Source of the DNA: Tretioscincus oriximinensis
Lineage: Eukaryota; Chordata; Lepidosauria; Squamata; Gymnophthalmidae
Assembly (NCBI GenBank): GCA_022410635.1
Contig: JAJVDF010000140.1
Span: 115,331-179,330, forward strand
Length of the DNA: 64,000 bases
Direction of reading: 5' to 3'
Within the stretch, counting starts at the first letter, position 1. Every line of letters starts with the position of its first letter. Below, piece by piece: positions 24,701 through 39,700 of the stretch. The notes below the pieces were generated by a model that did no database searches, was not told the DNA's origin, and was given only the letters and a program-made list of their open reading frames with translations. Made by a program: the position numbers and the translations under genes.

Positions 24701-27700
24701 CATTCACATTTCCTGCATTTCCACACAACGGAAATGATTGGAGTGACTGGATAATAGTGAAACAATTGACAATGAAAATAATTCTGTTTCTTGGACTATT
24801 CCCCAGTCAAAGTGGATTTTCATCAAATGTAAGAGCTGATGTCAAGTGAAACACAGCAAAGTTTGGCCCCGGGAGCCTCTAATATATTTACAAATGATTT
24901 AGACAACAAAATGGGTGGATTTTTAAAACAAAGTGAGAGGTTGTGCAACCTTATGAAGGACAGCAAATACTATGAAATGTGCAATCAATTTCAAGTGACT
25001 TTAATAAGAGTTTGATGGAAAACGGAATAAAATTCAACAAAGACAAAAATGCTGCACTTGGGCAGAAAAAAAGCCTAAATGTACAAAGGTAATACTAAAT
25101 CTCTTTGAAAATAACTACTATAGAAACCTTGGAACTTTAATCATGAAAACTAACTGGCACAACTGTGTGACAAGGCTGTGAAAAAGGCAAATGCAATTTA
25201 AGTTTTATTAGTACAAGTATCAGAAAGGAAGAAACTTAGTTGTGATTAGAACGGTTCAACAGCGGATTTGATTTGATTTCTGCAGGAGGCAGTATCTTCT
25301 TCAGAATGAATGCAGAAGCTGAATGAATAGTTGGCTAGGATTGCTGACTGTCCAAATTCCTTGATTCTGTTTGCTCATCCCTGTCCTCTTCTACAACCAA
25401 CGCCTACATATCTCACGGTTAACATATTGCTTAATAAATCTCCTTTTCTGAATTCTCAGGGTGATGATGTTCGCCGGGAACTTCTGGCATTAGTGAAGGA
25501 CCTACCGTTGCAGCTTGATGAGATTGGTGCTGGTGCCAAAGTGCTTTTGGAAGCCATCAACCTGTACCAAGCCTGTGTGGAATTTGCATGTGAGAGGTAA
25601 GTTAAAATAAATTACTTCTGCTGTTTAATGTCTACTGTTGTAAGCAATAATTCATTGATACCAATAGTTCATTTGAACCAATCTTGACAAACAGTGTTAA
25701 AAGGAGAAGAAGAGAAGAGATAAAGAGAAGAGATAAATAGCAGCTCTCTTTCGTGTATCTTACATATCTTTGAAAATATGTCATATTTGGTACTCAGTCA
25801 CACAAAAATCTTCTTCTGATTGGTGATCTCTGGACATGAGCCAAGCTCTATGTTTTATTAGTATATAAGGCGTGTAGGAGAGTTCAACATTCTGAGGTAT
25901 AACGACCAGTGACAGGGCTTGGAACTTTAGCAGCTTCCAGAGCTCAATGACAGAACTCAGAACTTTGGCAGCTTCCAGAAATCAGAATCCTGGGTTGGAA
26001 ACTGTCCTAAGACAGTGGAAGTAATAAATGGAGAGTTCTCTGGGTGGAAAGTTGTGAGAAGTGGAATACCTCAGGGTTCTGGGAGGCAGGGAAAGAAAGG
26101 AGGTAAATGAAGAACAAAGGAAGGAATGGGTGAAAGATGGAAGGAAAGGAAGATAAAGAAAGAAAAATAAAGAAGGACAGAAAGAAAGAAGGAAAGGAAT
26201 ATGGAAAGAAAGAAGGAATGAAACAAGTAAGCAGCAAGTGAAAGAGGGTGGGAGGAGGCAAGGGAGGGAGGGGGTTGGAGGCATAGATGGGAGCAAGGGG
26301 AGGAGGCGCTAGAGTCCATTGAATTATCATAATGCAACGGGCCAATTCTACTAGTCACATAATAAGTTGGACCAAAGATTATTTAGCTCAGTATTGTTTA
26401 TAGGCACATGAGGATAAAGATATCTGTGGTCTTCCTGATTTTGTTGAACTCTGCTTTCTGTTAGTACCAACCAGTTACAATCCAGTAGTTTCAAGTGAAT
26501 ACTGGTTATTTCCCACTTTTATGTGTACTGTCTGGCAACCATTCTCAAAAAAGTTTCTAATGACAATTTGTCTGCCTTCACCAGAAGAACCAAGCATAAT
26601 CTGTGTGAACAATGTGTGCTTTGTTTTTAAACTGTAGTCATTAAAATTAAATAAAATACCATATCCTGTGAATTGATTTTCAGTTGTGAATCAACAACTG
26701 TAAGATAATGAGCCAATTGTCCTTTGGTTCTTATGCAGTTAGAGTGTTTGTGTATTCTTTTTGAAAAGATGGAAGATCTATTAGTATCTGCTCTGATGTT
26801 GACATAAAAAGCATCTCGTTCAAAGTAAGTTCATATGAATGATTTGAGAGAATTCAAAAAAGTAGCCATGTCTGGATTACAATTTCTAGCTCATAATATT
26901 GTGTTAGTGCTCCCTCCCTTTATTGCCCTTCCTTTCATTCCTTCCATGACAAATGATTTTGCAAACAAGGAGCATAGTAGGAAGGAATTAACCAATGGAA
27001 GTCTTTCCCTTTTTTTTGGGGGGGTCTTAGTTTTATTAATTTGCTTTTCTGTTTTAAATACAATGGTATTACCCAGAAATAATAATATTTACATTTGGAA
27101 TTGCACATCTAGCAAGAGGGTCTTATAGCCCTTTAGAGACTAACCAGAAATAGAATCGGTGGTGTGAGCTTTCATAGTCGTTTGCTTCTTCAGATGGCAT
27201 TGTGCCACGTGTCATATTTTCCTGTTAGCCTTTAAAGTGCTACAAGATCCTCTTTGCTATAGTTTCTGGACCCAGACGAAGATGATTATTTCCTTGAATT
27301 CATAACTATAGCCACAAGGTGGTTCTGAGTAAGAGACAAAAGTCTTTTCTACACTGAACCTTGTACTGGATGTCCTGCATGCTAGTGCAGGCTATGGCTG
27401 GGCTTTTAGTATACTGATGTTCCTCTCTTGCACCCTAGTTCCACAGAGCAGGTAGTCCCATTATTGAGACACGTGCAAGCTCAAGGCAACACTACCATCT
27501 ATGAATGGAAACGAGGAGTCAAGCCAACGTCAGTGGAACGTCCGAAGACAGAAGATCTGAAGGAATCAGCAGTAGCTGAGGAGGCGGTAGGTCCTTTTGA
27601 TGGAGAGAGATCAAGTGCTTTGCAGTCCTGCCTGTCTTTGCTGCTTGGTACAAAGAGCAAAAGCAGTGACTGGATGGCAGTTTGGGCACATGAAGTGCTA

Positions 27701-30700
27701 GTCACTTATACATTCTGGCAGTTCAGGAGGGAGATATCACAGCACACATTCTACGTCTTGCCTCATTTCTCTATTCTGAAAGTACATTTTTGTGTTACTA
27801 AATCAATGTAAAAAGAATTTCCTTTTTCAGTCAATCAGCCAGTGTGGCATGGCAGCTCTAGTGCTAGAGTAGGATCCCGGAAGCCTGTTTGAGCTCGTAT
27901 CATACTTGGGCTGTGAACATACTTGAATGGCATTGAATTAGCTACTGCCCTTGATTCCTGTTTCTCTCCCCGTGCTTTCTGCAGAATAAACGAGGTTGTT
28001 GTCTGGGCAATCAAAATAAATACTGCTTTATATTTTGTATATTGGTATTCTGCAGACAGTTAAAGAATAGGAGTGGACTCTATGATTGCATGCTGCTGAG
28101 TTTTCATGTTAACAGACTGAAAATGGTATAACCAGACAATAGAACATGAGAAGAGCCCTGCTGAGGTGGGTCAGAGCACATCTAGACCCAGCAATTGCAC
28201 CTGGGCAGTCTGAACAGAAGGCGGCAAAATCTTCACCTATTCTCGACTCCCTGCAAATGATATTTCACAAGAACTGCCTGTTTCTCCATCCCAAAGGCAG
28301 TTTCAAAAGATCCACCCTAGTAGCAATTTATACCCTTGGTGTCCATAAGCTTATCTAATCCTGTTTTAAAACTATATAGGCTGCTAGCTACCACCACCTC
28401 TTCTGAAATAAATTCCACAGGCTGATGACCCTGTGGGTGAAAAAATACTTTCCTTTGTCTGTCCTCATTCATCTGCACATCAGTTTCAAGAAATGCCCCC
28501 TGGTCCTAGTGTTGGATGACAGAAAAAATATTTTTTCTCTATTCACATTATCCATCCCATGCATGACTTTATACACTTCAATCAGATCACCTCTCAAACA
28601 CGGTAATAATAATAATAATAATAACAATAACAACCGAGTTTTTATATCCTGCTTTTCTCACCTGAAGGGACTCAAAGCAGCTTACCTTTTTGCCCGAAGG
28701 ATTACATTCTATCTTCCCCACCACAATGTGATGGTCCCCATTTATCGAATTGCAATGTCTTGATTTTGAATAGCTGGATCAGCTAGAGCTGAAGCCAGTA
28801 GAGGTCGGTCACTCCTGTCCACAACCCAGACAGAGCTTCAAATGCTGGCATCTCTGCTGAGAAACACCAGGGCTCTACCACTGCCTCTGAAACACATTTC
28901 AGTTTTCACTTGTCTTGAATTTGTTTACCACACTGCTACACTGTTTCCAATAAGGTGCTAGCCAGCTTCAAAGCTACTGCCTTCCATAGAAGTCTGTTCA
29001 ACCTGTACAGAAGCAAGCATCTGAAGAAGTAGACTTGTCTATGAAAGCTCACGTTGCTTTCCTTTTTCTTGTCAGTCTGTAAGGTGCTACGAGACCCCTT
29101 GTTAGATACCCTGTAAGGAAGTTATCTCTAAATATTAATGGAATGGATTGCAGGAATTTATGCTTTGTGCAAGCAGCTTCTTCCAGGACGAATTCTCCTT
29201 AAAATGTAGAATGAAAATATATGTTATCTTGCATATACTTAGTTTGACGACTCCTCTAAAACCCTCTCAGGAAACTTTTGAGTATTCATGTTTGCTTTTC
29301 TGTTTGCAGATTGATTGGGGTGACTTTGGAAATGGAGCAGAATCTGCTGCTGCTCCTGGAGCAATTGATCATGGCATCTCTGTTGAAGAAGCAAGTGAAG
29401 AAGTGGACTGGGGGATTTCTCTAGAATCAGATGTCCCAGTGAGTGCCTTCTTTTTCTACCTGCACTGTATTTAGCTAGCCACTGTTTGGATGCTGCTTAA
29501 GTGTATCATGTTTTGTAGAGACTTTCATTTAAGATACATTTGAAATTGAACCACATGCAGCTGTGGTGCTGTTCTTTTCCAGAAATTGTGTTGTCAGTAA
29601 TGGATTTTTACAGTTTTTCTCTTTGGAAATATCTGCCTAAAACTCTGTATCATTTACCTCCTGTCTTTTTCTATCTTCAAAGTTCTACCTACATTATCTA
29701 AATCTACTTCCATATGTATTTATTTATAATGACTGAGATGTTGAGGCTTACTAGTTTAAAATATTTCAGAGAAATAGCCATGTTAGTCTAGTAGAAAGTC
29801 CAGCAAAGGAGCTAGCAGTCTATGAAAGCTTATGCCACCCACTTTTCTCAAGTTAGTCTCAAAGTGCTGCTAGCTCCTTTGCTAGTTTAAAATAGGCCCT
29901 TTCTGCACTTGGCCTTATTCCAGATTATATTCTGGATTAGGAGACTGACATCCGTGTACTACACAAGAGTCTGGCAGGGTCTACCATAGACTGCACTATC
30001 ACGAGGGTGATAAGCTCCTGTTCCGGAACAAAATCCAGAATAAGGCATAGTGCAGAAAATATCATTTATAATTATTCTTCCAGCAGTTTGTTACTTGCAT
30101 TTCCAGAAACTACCATGTTACCCAAACAATATGGTGGCACACAGAGTTTTCCCTAACTGCTGATTTACACAGCAGGCAATCTCTTCTGTAGTGTAGATTT
30201 GTTCTAATACCATCACACTTTGTGACAAGAACTGCGTTTTACTAACTACATTAGAGCACAAAAGGAATTACTGGATTGTCACATAGCACAGTTAGGCTGA
30301 GCAGGCTGCTAACATCCTTGCAGATCCAAGCCATTAAAGTTGATTGGCTTTCCTTTTCTATAGGACAGCAGTACTTCAGGCGTAGATTGGGGAGACGGGA
30401 GTGATGATATTTCTCAGATTGTGGTGCTACAGGATGGCAGTGAAAGTAAGTACCTTTATTGCCCATTTTTAAGAGACGGTGAATAAAAACATGTGATAAA
30501 AACATGGGCATGGCAGAGCATTTCATGTAGTCCTGTAGATCTACTTATGCTTCATCTACTCTGTAAAATTACAATATACAGTTTTACTTGGAGTATCACA
30601 TGAGCAAGCAGCAGTAATTAGTCAATTTTGCCTAATTTCTTCTTTTCACTTGCAAACAGGACCAAAACATTGATAATTCGTGGTACAGAGGAAAGAATTA

Positions 30701-33700
30701 GAAAAAATGTGAACTTCATCTCAGGTTTTAGCAAGATGTAGGAGAAACGATTAGTTATTTGTTGTAGAGATTCTCAGGTTTAGATCTGTCAGAAAGTAAG
30801 ACACACTACTTGCTTGCTGCTGTAGATAATTTGGCTCTTATTTTTCAGTGCTGAAGAAATGTCGCTTTTTGGCTATTTTTTGTATTGTAAAGAAAACCCA
30901 CCCTCTCTGTTAGCAAGCAAACCATGAGGTACTAAGAAATGTTTTAGATTTGAGCAAAGGAATACAACGATCCAGAATGTAAGTTGTCTTCTAAGCTTTT
31001 TTTCACATTTAGCTAGCAGAAAAAGGGGAGAGCATCAAAGAAAAAATACCTTATTTTGTCTTCATTTATATGTAAACAGCAATAGAAGCTGGATAGTTTG
31101 GAGACAACTGAGCATTTAGTGCTGAGTAGAAAAGATTGGAACAGGTGCAGCAAAGGGAGAAAACTCTTTAAGGAGATGAAGTTTGAAAACATGCTTTAAA
31201 ACTAAATTTAAACTATTTGTTCCATCCTTTATTTATAAAATAAATAATACAAAGTATCCATTATTATTTATGGGCTGGCTTTGTATTGATGGGCTGACTG
31301 TAACTACATTTCAACAAACATTAAGCGGGTTATTTATTTATTTATTTGTACTTATATCCCACCCTATACCTAAAGATCTCAGGCTGGCCAACCATAGGCT
31401 GGTGCACATAGCTTTCTCCACAACAGACACCCTGTGAAGTAGGAGGGGCTGAGAGAGTTCTAAAGAACTGTAACTGGCCCAAAGTCACCCTTGCATGGAG
31501 GAGTGGGGAATTGAACCGGGAGACTGNCAGATGCAAGCCTAACACTCTAACCATTACACCAAACTTTTCTCTTCATCCTGCACAACTAAGGGGAGGAACT
31601 CTAGGGTGACTGTCGTCTATGTAACTATATTTGCACATAAGAGAAAGTTAAAGTTTAGCAGGCCTCCATAGGTTATTCACCTCTCTCCTTTGTCCATCCA
31701 TCACTCTCCTTGCTTCCTGCACGACCAGGAGGAAGATGTCTTGGGTTAACTGTAGTTTCTGTAACTTTACAAAGACAAAGAGTTTAGCAGGTGTATATTT
31801 GGGTAGGTTTCCATGGGTCTATACGAAATGTCATTCCCTTTTGCTTCCTTTTGCCTAAGGAGGATACCTTTGAGTGACAATAATGCCTGCAACTTTATTT
31901 GCTTATAATAGAAAGCCAAAGTTTCATAGAGCTATATCTGGATAAACTATATAGAGCTACATTAACTGCTCTGCCAGACACACCCCTCCCTGCTTCCTCT
32001 ATAACCTGGAGGAGAAAACCTGCTAAACTGAGATGGCTTAGTGACACATACGTGCCAAAGATTCTTGCTTAAAATCCATTTCACTCAGTTGTTAAACAAG
32101 AAACACATTCCTTTTCTGGTTCTCTTTCTGAAGTAGTCTTAATGTTAATTAATTCTTTTCCTCCTTGGTGAAACTTTGCAACTAGACACATAGGCATTTG
32201 TAGGGGAAACCTATGAGCTGTCAGAAGGTTTAGGAATGTCCTTCCTTTATGAACTTGTCCCTGTTAATACTTCATATCTGCTGTGTACACTATTATAATC
32301 ACACCCTAACAAGCAGCAGCATCTAGCCAAGCTTTGCTGACCTCAGAAAGCTTGTCAAGTTTAGACCTGGTTAGTCCTTGAAAAGTGAGACAGGAAAGTG
32401 AAAATAGATTGTAAGCCTGAGGGCCAGGATTTATCCCATGTTATTATATTGTAAACCAAATTTGACGTTTTCTACTTAAGAGTAATATATAAACATTAGA
32501 ATAAATATGTTCAAAATCATCCTGGGGAAAGATAACAGCAAGTCACCACTATGTTGTTGTCAAAAAACCTACCTGAATGTGCCACCTGGACCTTAACATC
32601 AAGACATCTATATTTTGCTCTCAGTCTGACTCAGTTTGCCTTGAGCCTGAATCGGAAAGGGAATCCAGCTGAAGCAAACACAAGAGGGTGCTGTTGTGCA
32701 TGTATTTTCGTCCTTACCAGTGGGCACTTTGTCATTGAAATAGTATATAAATGTATACCATTTTAACCTAATGCTTGCTTTTCATTACTGTTTTAAATGT
32801 ATTATTCCATGATCTACTGCCATCCTGAGATTTTTATCTTTTTGTATCCTGTGTTTGCATAGTATATTCCAATCCATATCATAATGCCTAATGCAGGACA
32901 TTTTTTAGATTTTCTTTTTTTGTTTGATTTTCCTTGATCTCTCACTAGCATTTGATACCATCGGCCATAATATTTTGTTAGAGAAATGTTGGGGATTGGG
33001 AACTGGAGAGGTGGTTCTACAATGATTGTTTTTTTCTATCTCTAAGGTGGAGTCCAAAAAGCTATGAAGAGCTCCTTGGGAGCTCTCGTGGAGTTTCTCA
33101 GGGATTGATTTTTCCCTTATCAGCATGTATATGAAACCATTTGGAATATTGTGTACAATTCTGGTTACCACACCTTAGAAAAGATATTGTGGAACTGCAG
33201 AAGATACAGAAGAGAGCAACAAGAATGATGAAGGGGCTGGAACACTTCCCTAATGAAATTAGGCTGCAGCATCTAAGTCTCTTCAGCCTCAAATGACAGT
33301 GTTTAAAAGTGATCTCATTGAAGTGTGCAAAATCATGAATGGGGTGAGAAAAATATTTTCTCAATCAGACAGTATTAGAACCTGGGAGCATTCCTTGAAG
33401 TTCATGGGCAGTAGAGTTAGGACAGACAAAGGAAAGTATTTTTTAATGGTAGAAGGTAATTGGTCTATAGAATTTACTTGCAGAAGTGGTGGTATCTAGC
33501 AACCTATCTTTAAGATAGGATTAGATAAATTTGTGGTGGTCAAATGTATCAATAGCTACTAGGATGGATCTCCCAATGCTGCCTTCAAGATGGTGTAACA
33601 GGCAGTATTCCTGAAATACCATTTGCAGGAGTTGAGAACAGGTGAAAGGTCTGTCCTTCTTCAGATTGAGACTGCCCAGGTGCCACTATGTGAGACATAA

Positions 33701-36700
33701 TGCTGGAATACATGGTCTGATTCAGCAGGACTCCTCTTACATTCTTAATGAGCCACTGAGAGAGTTCTTCAGAAAATTAGGAGTAAGTTGCTATCAGTGT
33801 GCTGATGGCATCCCTGTTCTCTGGTAGCCTCATATAGAAGCATCTCTGACATGTATTCATACCAGTGCTCAATTGTATATTTATTCCTCTCTTTCCAGCC
33901 CTGTGCAATAAAGATTTATTCTGTCCGTATAGCTTTTGCTAATACACGTTGTCTGGTTTTAAAGGTTTTGATGACACCTGAACATAATCAACGATTATTT
34001 TGACCTAGGTAAATCAATCCCTAAGATGCTTCTAACTTCTATCTCTATCTGGTCCCAAAATGCAGACACTTCTTGACACTCAAATCACAGGTGTATATAT
34101 TTGCCCCCCCATCGGACAACCATGCCAACATAAGGGGGAAATACTCCCTATATAGGAAAGCTATGCAGGGGTTCTGTACCACCTCGTCATAATGAAGAAA
34201 CCTGACACACTAGAAGGGGAAGAATCCCCCTTATTCTTGCTGATGTTTCTCTGGGTTTTTTCATATCTGTTAATAGTTGTCTGCCAGAAAACACTAGAAT
34301 CCGCAAGTACTCTATGCATTTAATGGGCAGGAGAATTAAGACAGGTTTTTAGCAAGAGCATCATCACTTTATAGAGTTGACTGCGGAAATGGTAGCAGCG
34401 GCGGCATCTAGCCTGGATAGATTCAAAGAAGGGTTAAATACATTTGTGGAGGCCAAGGGCATCAATGCCTATTAGAATGGATGCCTAGGTCCTGCCTCCA
34501 AGTTGGAGAGAGAGGCAGAAAGCTTCTTAAGGCAACTTACAAAGAGTTGAGGGCATGTGAAGGTTTTGCCTTCTTGTACTTGAGAAATATCCAGAGGAAA
34601 TTGGTGGCCTTCTGTGTGAGACAAGATACTGGACTAGGTGGACTATAGCCCAGTGCAGCAGGGCTCCTCTTAAGTTCTTGTGTTCTAACAGAAATAATTT
34701 TGTGGCTCCCTGAAATCTACCCTAGCTCGTAATTCACAAAACCTACCATTTCTGTGATTCTCACATTTTTTCCCCAGTTGATTTTTCTGTATCACAATGG
34801 CTACAAATTTGCTTTGGTATTTTTAAAAAAGCGAAAGCCACATTTTCAGGGCAAAGATTCTTTTTCTGAGACTCAGCTTCCGCCTCTGTTCGGCATTCCT
34901 TTTCTGCAATTCATGTTAAAAGTTAAAAGTGTTATTTAATACCAATCTTGACAGAACCATACTCTGTCCTTCCCGTTTTGTATAGTGTCAAAACATTTGC
35001 TATTAATAAACAAATTCTATACTTCTCACCTCCAGTCCCAGAAGGCATTGCACGAGGACCTGATGCCCTCACCCTACTGGAGACGCCTGAAACCCGGAAC
35101 CAGTTCATTGATGAACTCATGGAGGTATGTATGAGCACACATGGCTTGTGTGTACTGATGTCTTTGAACTACAGAATAGCATTCCAGGCTGAGATACATT
35201 TTGCTATGCTTGGCACTATATTGGGAATATTCAATATAAAGCCCCAGTATAGGCATTCCCAACTAATCCTATCTGGAACCAAGTATGTTGCTATTGCAGG
35301 AAATCCAGCATTCATGTTTCCCTTGATACCTGTAGTCAATTTTGGGGATTGAATGAACTGGAACTACTTGAAAAAGGGAGAAAGACTTCAGAAGGTTGAG
35401 ATGTGAAAAGACGGACAAGAAGTATAACAGCCACAACATTCAGACTACACTAAGTTACTGTATGCAGAGCTGCTAAACTATTACTCAGAAATATAAGTGT
35501 GGTAAGGTTCGGGGCTTCATTTTCAGATGAACTTTATGACCATCTGAAATGTATACATTGCAGTCCAGTTCTAGTTTGTCATCTGAATATATGCAGTAGC
35601 CCAGATTCTGAAAATCTGGAATGTTGGGGCCCAACTGTGGTCCAGAATTAAGAACTGATACTGAAGGAAGAAATTTGGTTTGATGAATTACAGGATCTAA
35701 CTTGGATTATATTTTCATAGTGATGGTTCATTCCTCCTTTTTCTTCCTAGGATTGAGAAGGTCTTTTAATCAGTAGATTTCTGTGCCCTAATTTCTCATT
35801 GTTCTCTTCTGTATCCTACAGTTAGAGGTTTTCCTTTTGCAACGCATTGTTGAAACAAGTGAAGAGGCAGACATACTCTCCATGAGCCAGTTTCAGCTGG
35901 CTCCCCCCATTCTACAAGACCAAACTAAAGCAAAATTGGAAGCCATGGTGGCAGAAATCCGAAGTCTCCTTTCTCGCCTCACTAATCTGAGAATGCAACA
36001 TCTTTTTATGATTCTTGCTTCACCAAGGTTGGTGACCATTACTCCTTACCTTGGATATTCAGGATCTTTATTTTCTAATCTGCGGAGCCTCCAAACCACA
36101 GATAAATTGCTTCTGGAATGAAATGAGAACTTTGATAAGAAAAATGTTGACAAGAAGAACCAATAGTGCAGCCTAGAAATTTTGGAGGGGGAATCTGGAA
36201 TTACATATGTAGAATCGTGAGATTTAAAAATCATAGATTTCTATTATTGTTGGAAGGAAACAGCATCATATCTATGAGAGAAGTTCAGTGATCCCTTAAC
36301 AGCATTTCTAACTGGAGGAGTGCTTAGTTTCGTTTCATGTTTGTTTAGTTCAGTCTTATGATTGGTCGGAAATCTTTTAATTTTATTTTTATCTGTGGAA
36401 TCATTCGTTTAACTACTCAAAGTTACTACTTTTTGGTGCTATCATTTTGTGTCCCAACTCTTGGTTGACTGCGTATGATTTATATGCAGTGTTCTTAAGA
36501 GATGCATCAGGTACCTATGCTGAACACATTCAGATGTCTAGTGAAGATGCACCTGTTTATTCTTGCCTTTGGCTGAGCCAAAAATTCCTCCCTCCTTGAA
36601 GACACTGTTCTATTTTTATTTTTCTATTTTAATCTGATGTATGGTTTTTTTTTATTGTGACCTGCCCTGAGACATTTGGGTATAGAACAGAATATAAATA

Positions 36701-39700
36701 TAAGTAAGTAAGTAAATATTGGACTGGCAATGTTCTGCTTTCCACACCACTTTCTACTAAGTTACCTCCTATTTAGGATTAAAAAAGGCTATAACGGTTC
36801 TCTTGAGATGTCGTGATCTGTATGAGTTGCTATGATCTACGTTTGAGATAATATGGTAATCAGTAGCGGCTGGTGCACTTTGAGATTGGGGGGGGCGCAA
36901 AATCAGTGCTTTCCTAACACCGCCGAGGTTGGAGAAAGCTCCCTTCTTCCAGCCTCAGTGATGTTAGGAAAGGGGCTGGGGGGTGGGTACATTCAAGCAC
37001 TTACCTTCTCTCTTTCAGTCTGCAAGTTGAATGCCAATACAAAATGGCAGCTCAATGGAGACTGAGAGAGACTGTAGCCCCTCCCAGGTAGCCCTGGGAT
37101 TTGCGACACCTTTTGTCAATTAAAAAAGCTGCCTGGAGCTTTTTGATTTGTTGGCAGTTCCCCTATGAAGGGCTATGATTGGCCAATAGTTCTCCATTGC
37201 TTTCTATGGAGATTTTATCATTGATTTTAATCCCTTAGTGTTCAGCGGATCTCACGAACCCAGAGGCAAGCCACCACTGATGGTAATACATGCCACGTTG
37301 TTATGAGGATCCTTGCCCTGCAGTTGTATATTTTTAAAAAATAACTATGATTGCATAGTTAGAACTAGAAATGTCTGAAAATACAAGAGCAACATTTTAA
37401 AAAGATTATGCTTTTAGTACTAAAACTGAAGCACTGTTCTTGATTCTATTAATCAAGAGGGGGGAAATCCTTCCCTAGAATGTAAATTCATTTATATTAA
37501 ACCCAACCTTTTTTATCAATGAAAAAAAGTAATGGGTGGCCTTATTTGGTTTGAGGATTGGATTATCTGAAATGTATTTTCAGACATTTTAAATCTGATA
37601 ACGCTGAAACACTAGGATTGGATAAATGTAGTATGTTCAGCAGGATTCAAGATTGCTGTAGAAACATTTAATATGCTTCTGTTTCAGGTATGTGGATCGA
37701 GTGACTGAACTTCTTCATCAGAAATTAAAACAAGCTGATGTCCTAGAGTTGAAGCAGGAGCTGATGGTTCAGAAGAGGCAAGAGACTCTGGAAGAACAAG
37801 CCAATCTAGAGCCAAAGCTTGACGTCCTTGTGCAGAAAACCAGAGATTTACAAAAATTGGTGAGTGCAATGAGGATCACAAAAATGGAGACCTGGAACTT
37901 TCTCCAAGTGTAAACAAATGTCATTGCACAGGTACACTAATGCACCATTTACCTCTACAACAAGAATGATACAATGTCTTCCAAAATAAAGTGAAAGGTT
38001 CTGCCAAACGAAGGAATTTGGGCTGTTTCCAGATGACAAGAGGAAAATGCAGGATTTTATTTAGATCCTGTGATTGTTTCTAAGGCTGCAGATGCACTAG
38101 GGCTAAAAATGGAAACTAAAGCACTTTGGAAATCTCCGAAGCGAATGCTAAATCCCCTATCCGTTTCCAGTCGTGTTTCAACATCTCCACAGAACACGTG
38201 GTGACATTGGATCCCCTTTGTTCCCTCCCACCTAGCTGCTCCATCCGCAGCTGCTGGGTGACTCCTCCCTCTTCTTTATCTCTACTTCTGTTCCCAGCAG
38301 GAGCTGCTGCTTCCCCACTCCTTCCTCCTTCTTTCAGGGAGGGAGGGGGGGAGCTTCAGGCTGACAATGGGAAGGGGTCTTGAAGCTGTTACTCCACCCC
38401 CTCCCTGAACAGAGAATGGCTGAGAAACCTACTAGGATGGATGTCTGGATGTTGCCTCTGGGATGGAGCAATAGGCAGGACTCCTGAAATACCNTTTGCA
38501 GGGAGTCATGAACAGGAGCATATTTTGCTTTCCTCTGTTNGGACTGCCCAGGTGCATCCGGTGGGCCTCTGTGTGACACAGAATGCTGGACTTGATGGGC
38601 TGTGGCCTGATCCAGTATGGCTCTTCTTATGTTCTTATGTTCTTTTTCTCTGCTCAGAAAGGGGATGGAAAGGAGGCTTTGACCCCCAATCCCAGCTGGG
38701 TCGCTTCCCTTCCCATTGTCAACCCCAAGCTCCTCCCTCCCTCCCTGAAATAAGAAGGAAGGGGGCCACAGAAAATAACACGTGCGCAGCAACCCAGCCC
38801 GGAAGCGCCCCCTTCCACTATTGGCTGGGGATTCAGTGCGAACCTGGAACGGGAGCACATGCACAAAGGAGAGCGGTTATGGGCAGTTCCATAGTTGGAG
38901 TAGAATTAACACAAATGGCAAAAAACAGCAGTGGCGTCAGGTTTTAACAAAGAATTCCGTGGCAGAAACGAGTGGTGTGCATACTGAGGAAGGTGGGAGC
39001 GCTCCGCAGTTGTTTTTTCTGTTGACCAAATGTGCACAGAGGACACCAAATACGCTGTAGCGTCCGTTTTTAACCCTAGTGTGTTTGCAGCCTAAGAGGC
39101 ACGGTGGCGCAGAGGNTAAGAACAGGCCTTTCAATAGGGAGGTAATTTGTTCGAGGCCCATGTGTCTGCTGTGGAGAGGAGTGAGTGCCCTCTACAGGCC
39201 TTAGCCAACCTAGCTGTTCATAGGGCAAACATGGACCCATATCTTGCCTGGTATTTGTTTCCGTGATGATTTGTTGGCACAAAATGCCCAAGCACACACA
39301 AGTGCCCATTCCCATGCTTGCACAGTTCCTTCGCACTTGTGCTATGGGCATTTTCCCCAGGAAAAAAAGTTTGGAAGTAAGTGCAAGACACGAAAAGCAG
39401 CATTTCTATGAGGAATGTTGCTCCCCCCACAACAGTGAGATTTCAACTCAATATTCCAGGTTTATCTTGGGATTTCTACAGGTACATGTGGCAATTCCAG
39501 TATAATGCCAGGATTGTCTCAGGTTTTAGACCCTTTCTAGATACAGCCCCTGCCAAGCTTAGAGAAGAAGAGCTTACTAGACATACTAATGAGTCAGCAA
39601 ATGTAGAGCTGAAAGCTGAAGAAATCATTGTGGGCATCTTAAAAAAGAAGGACAAGCTGCTCAAGATGGAATTGCTGTTTCTGCAGAGAATGATAGATGG

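Noticed and set aside
25982..26358. Three overlapping 95-112-codon minus-strand frames
   Set aside because: All are translations of the GA-rich tract, open in three frames at once, which is typical of low complexity.
27428..27811. Extended form of CDK5RAP3 exon 8
   Set aside because: The frame stays open past 27586 by chance; the gtaggt donor and the match of exon 9 to the human protein fix the exon end.
38334..38864. 176-codon minus-strand frame and the overlapping 168-codon plus-strand frame
   Set aside because: Both run through a LINE tail and the GC-rich inverted arms; the open frame comes from low-stop, purine- or pyrimidine-rich sequence.
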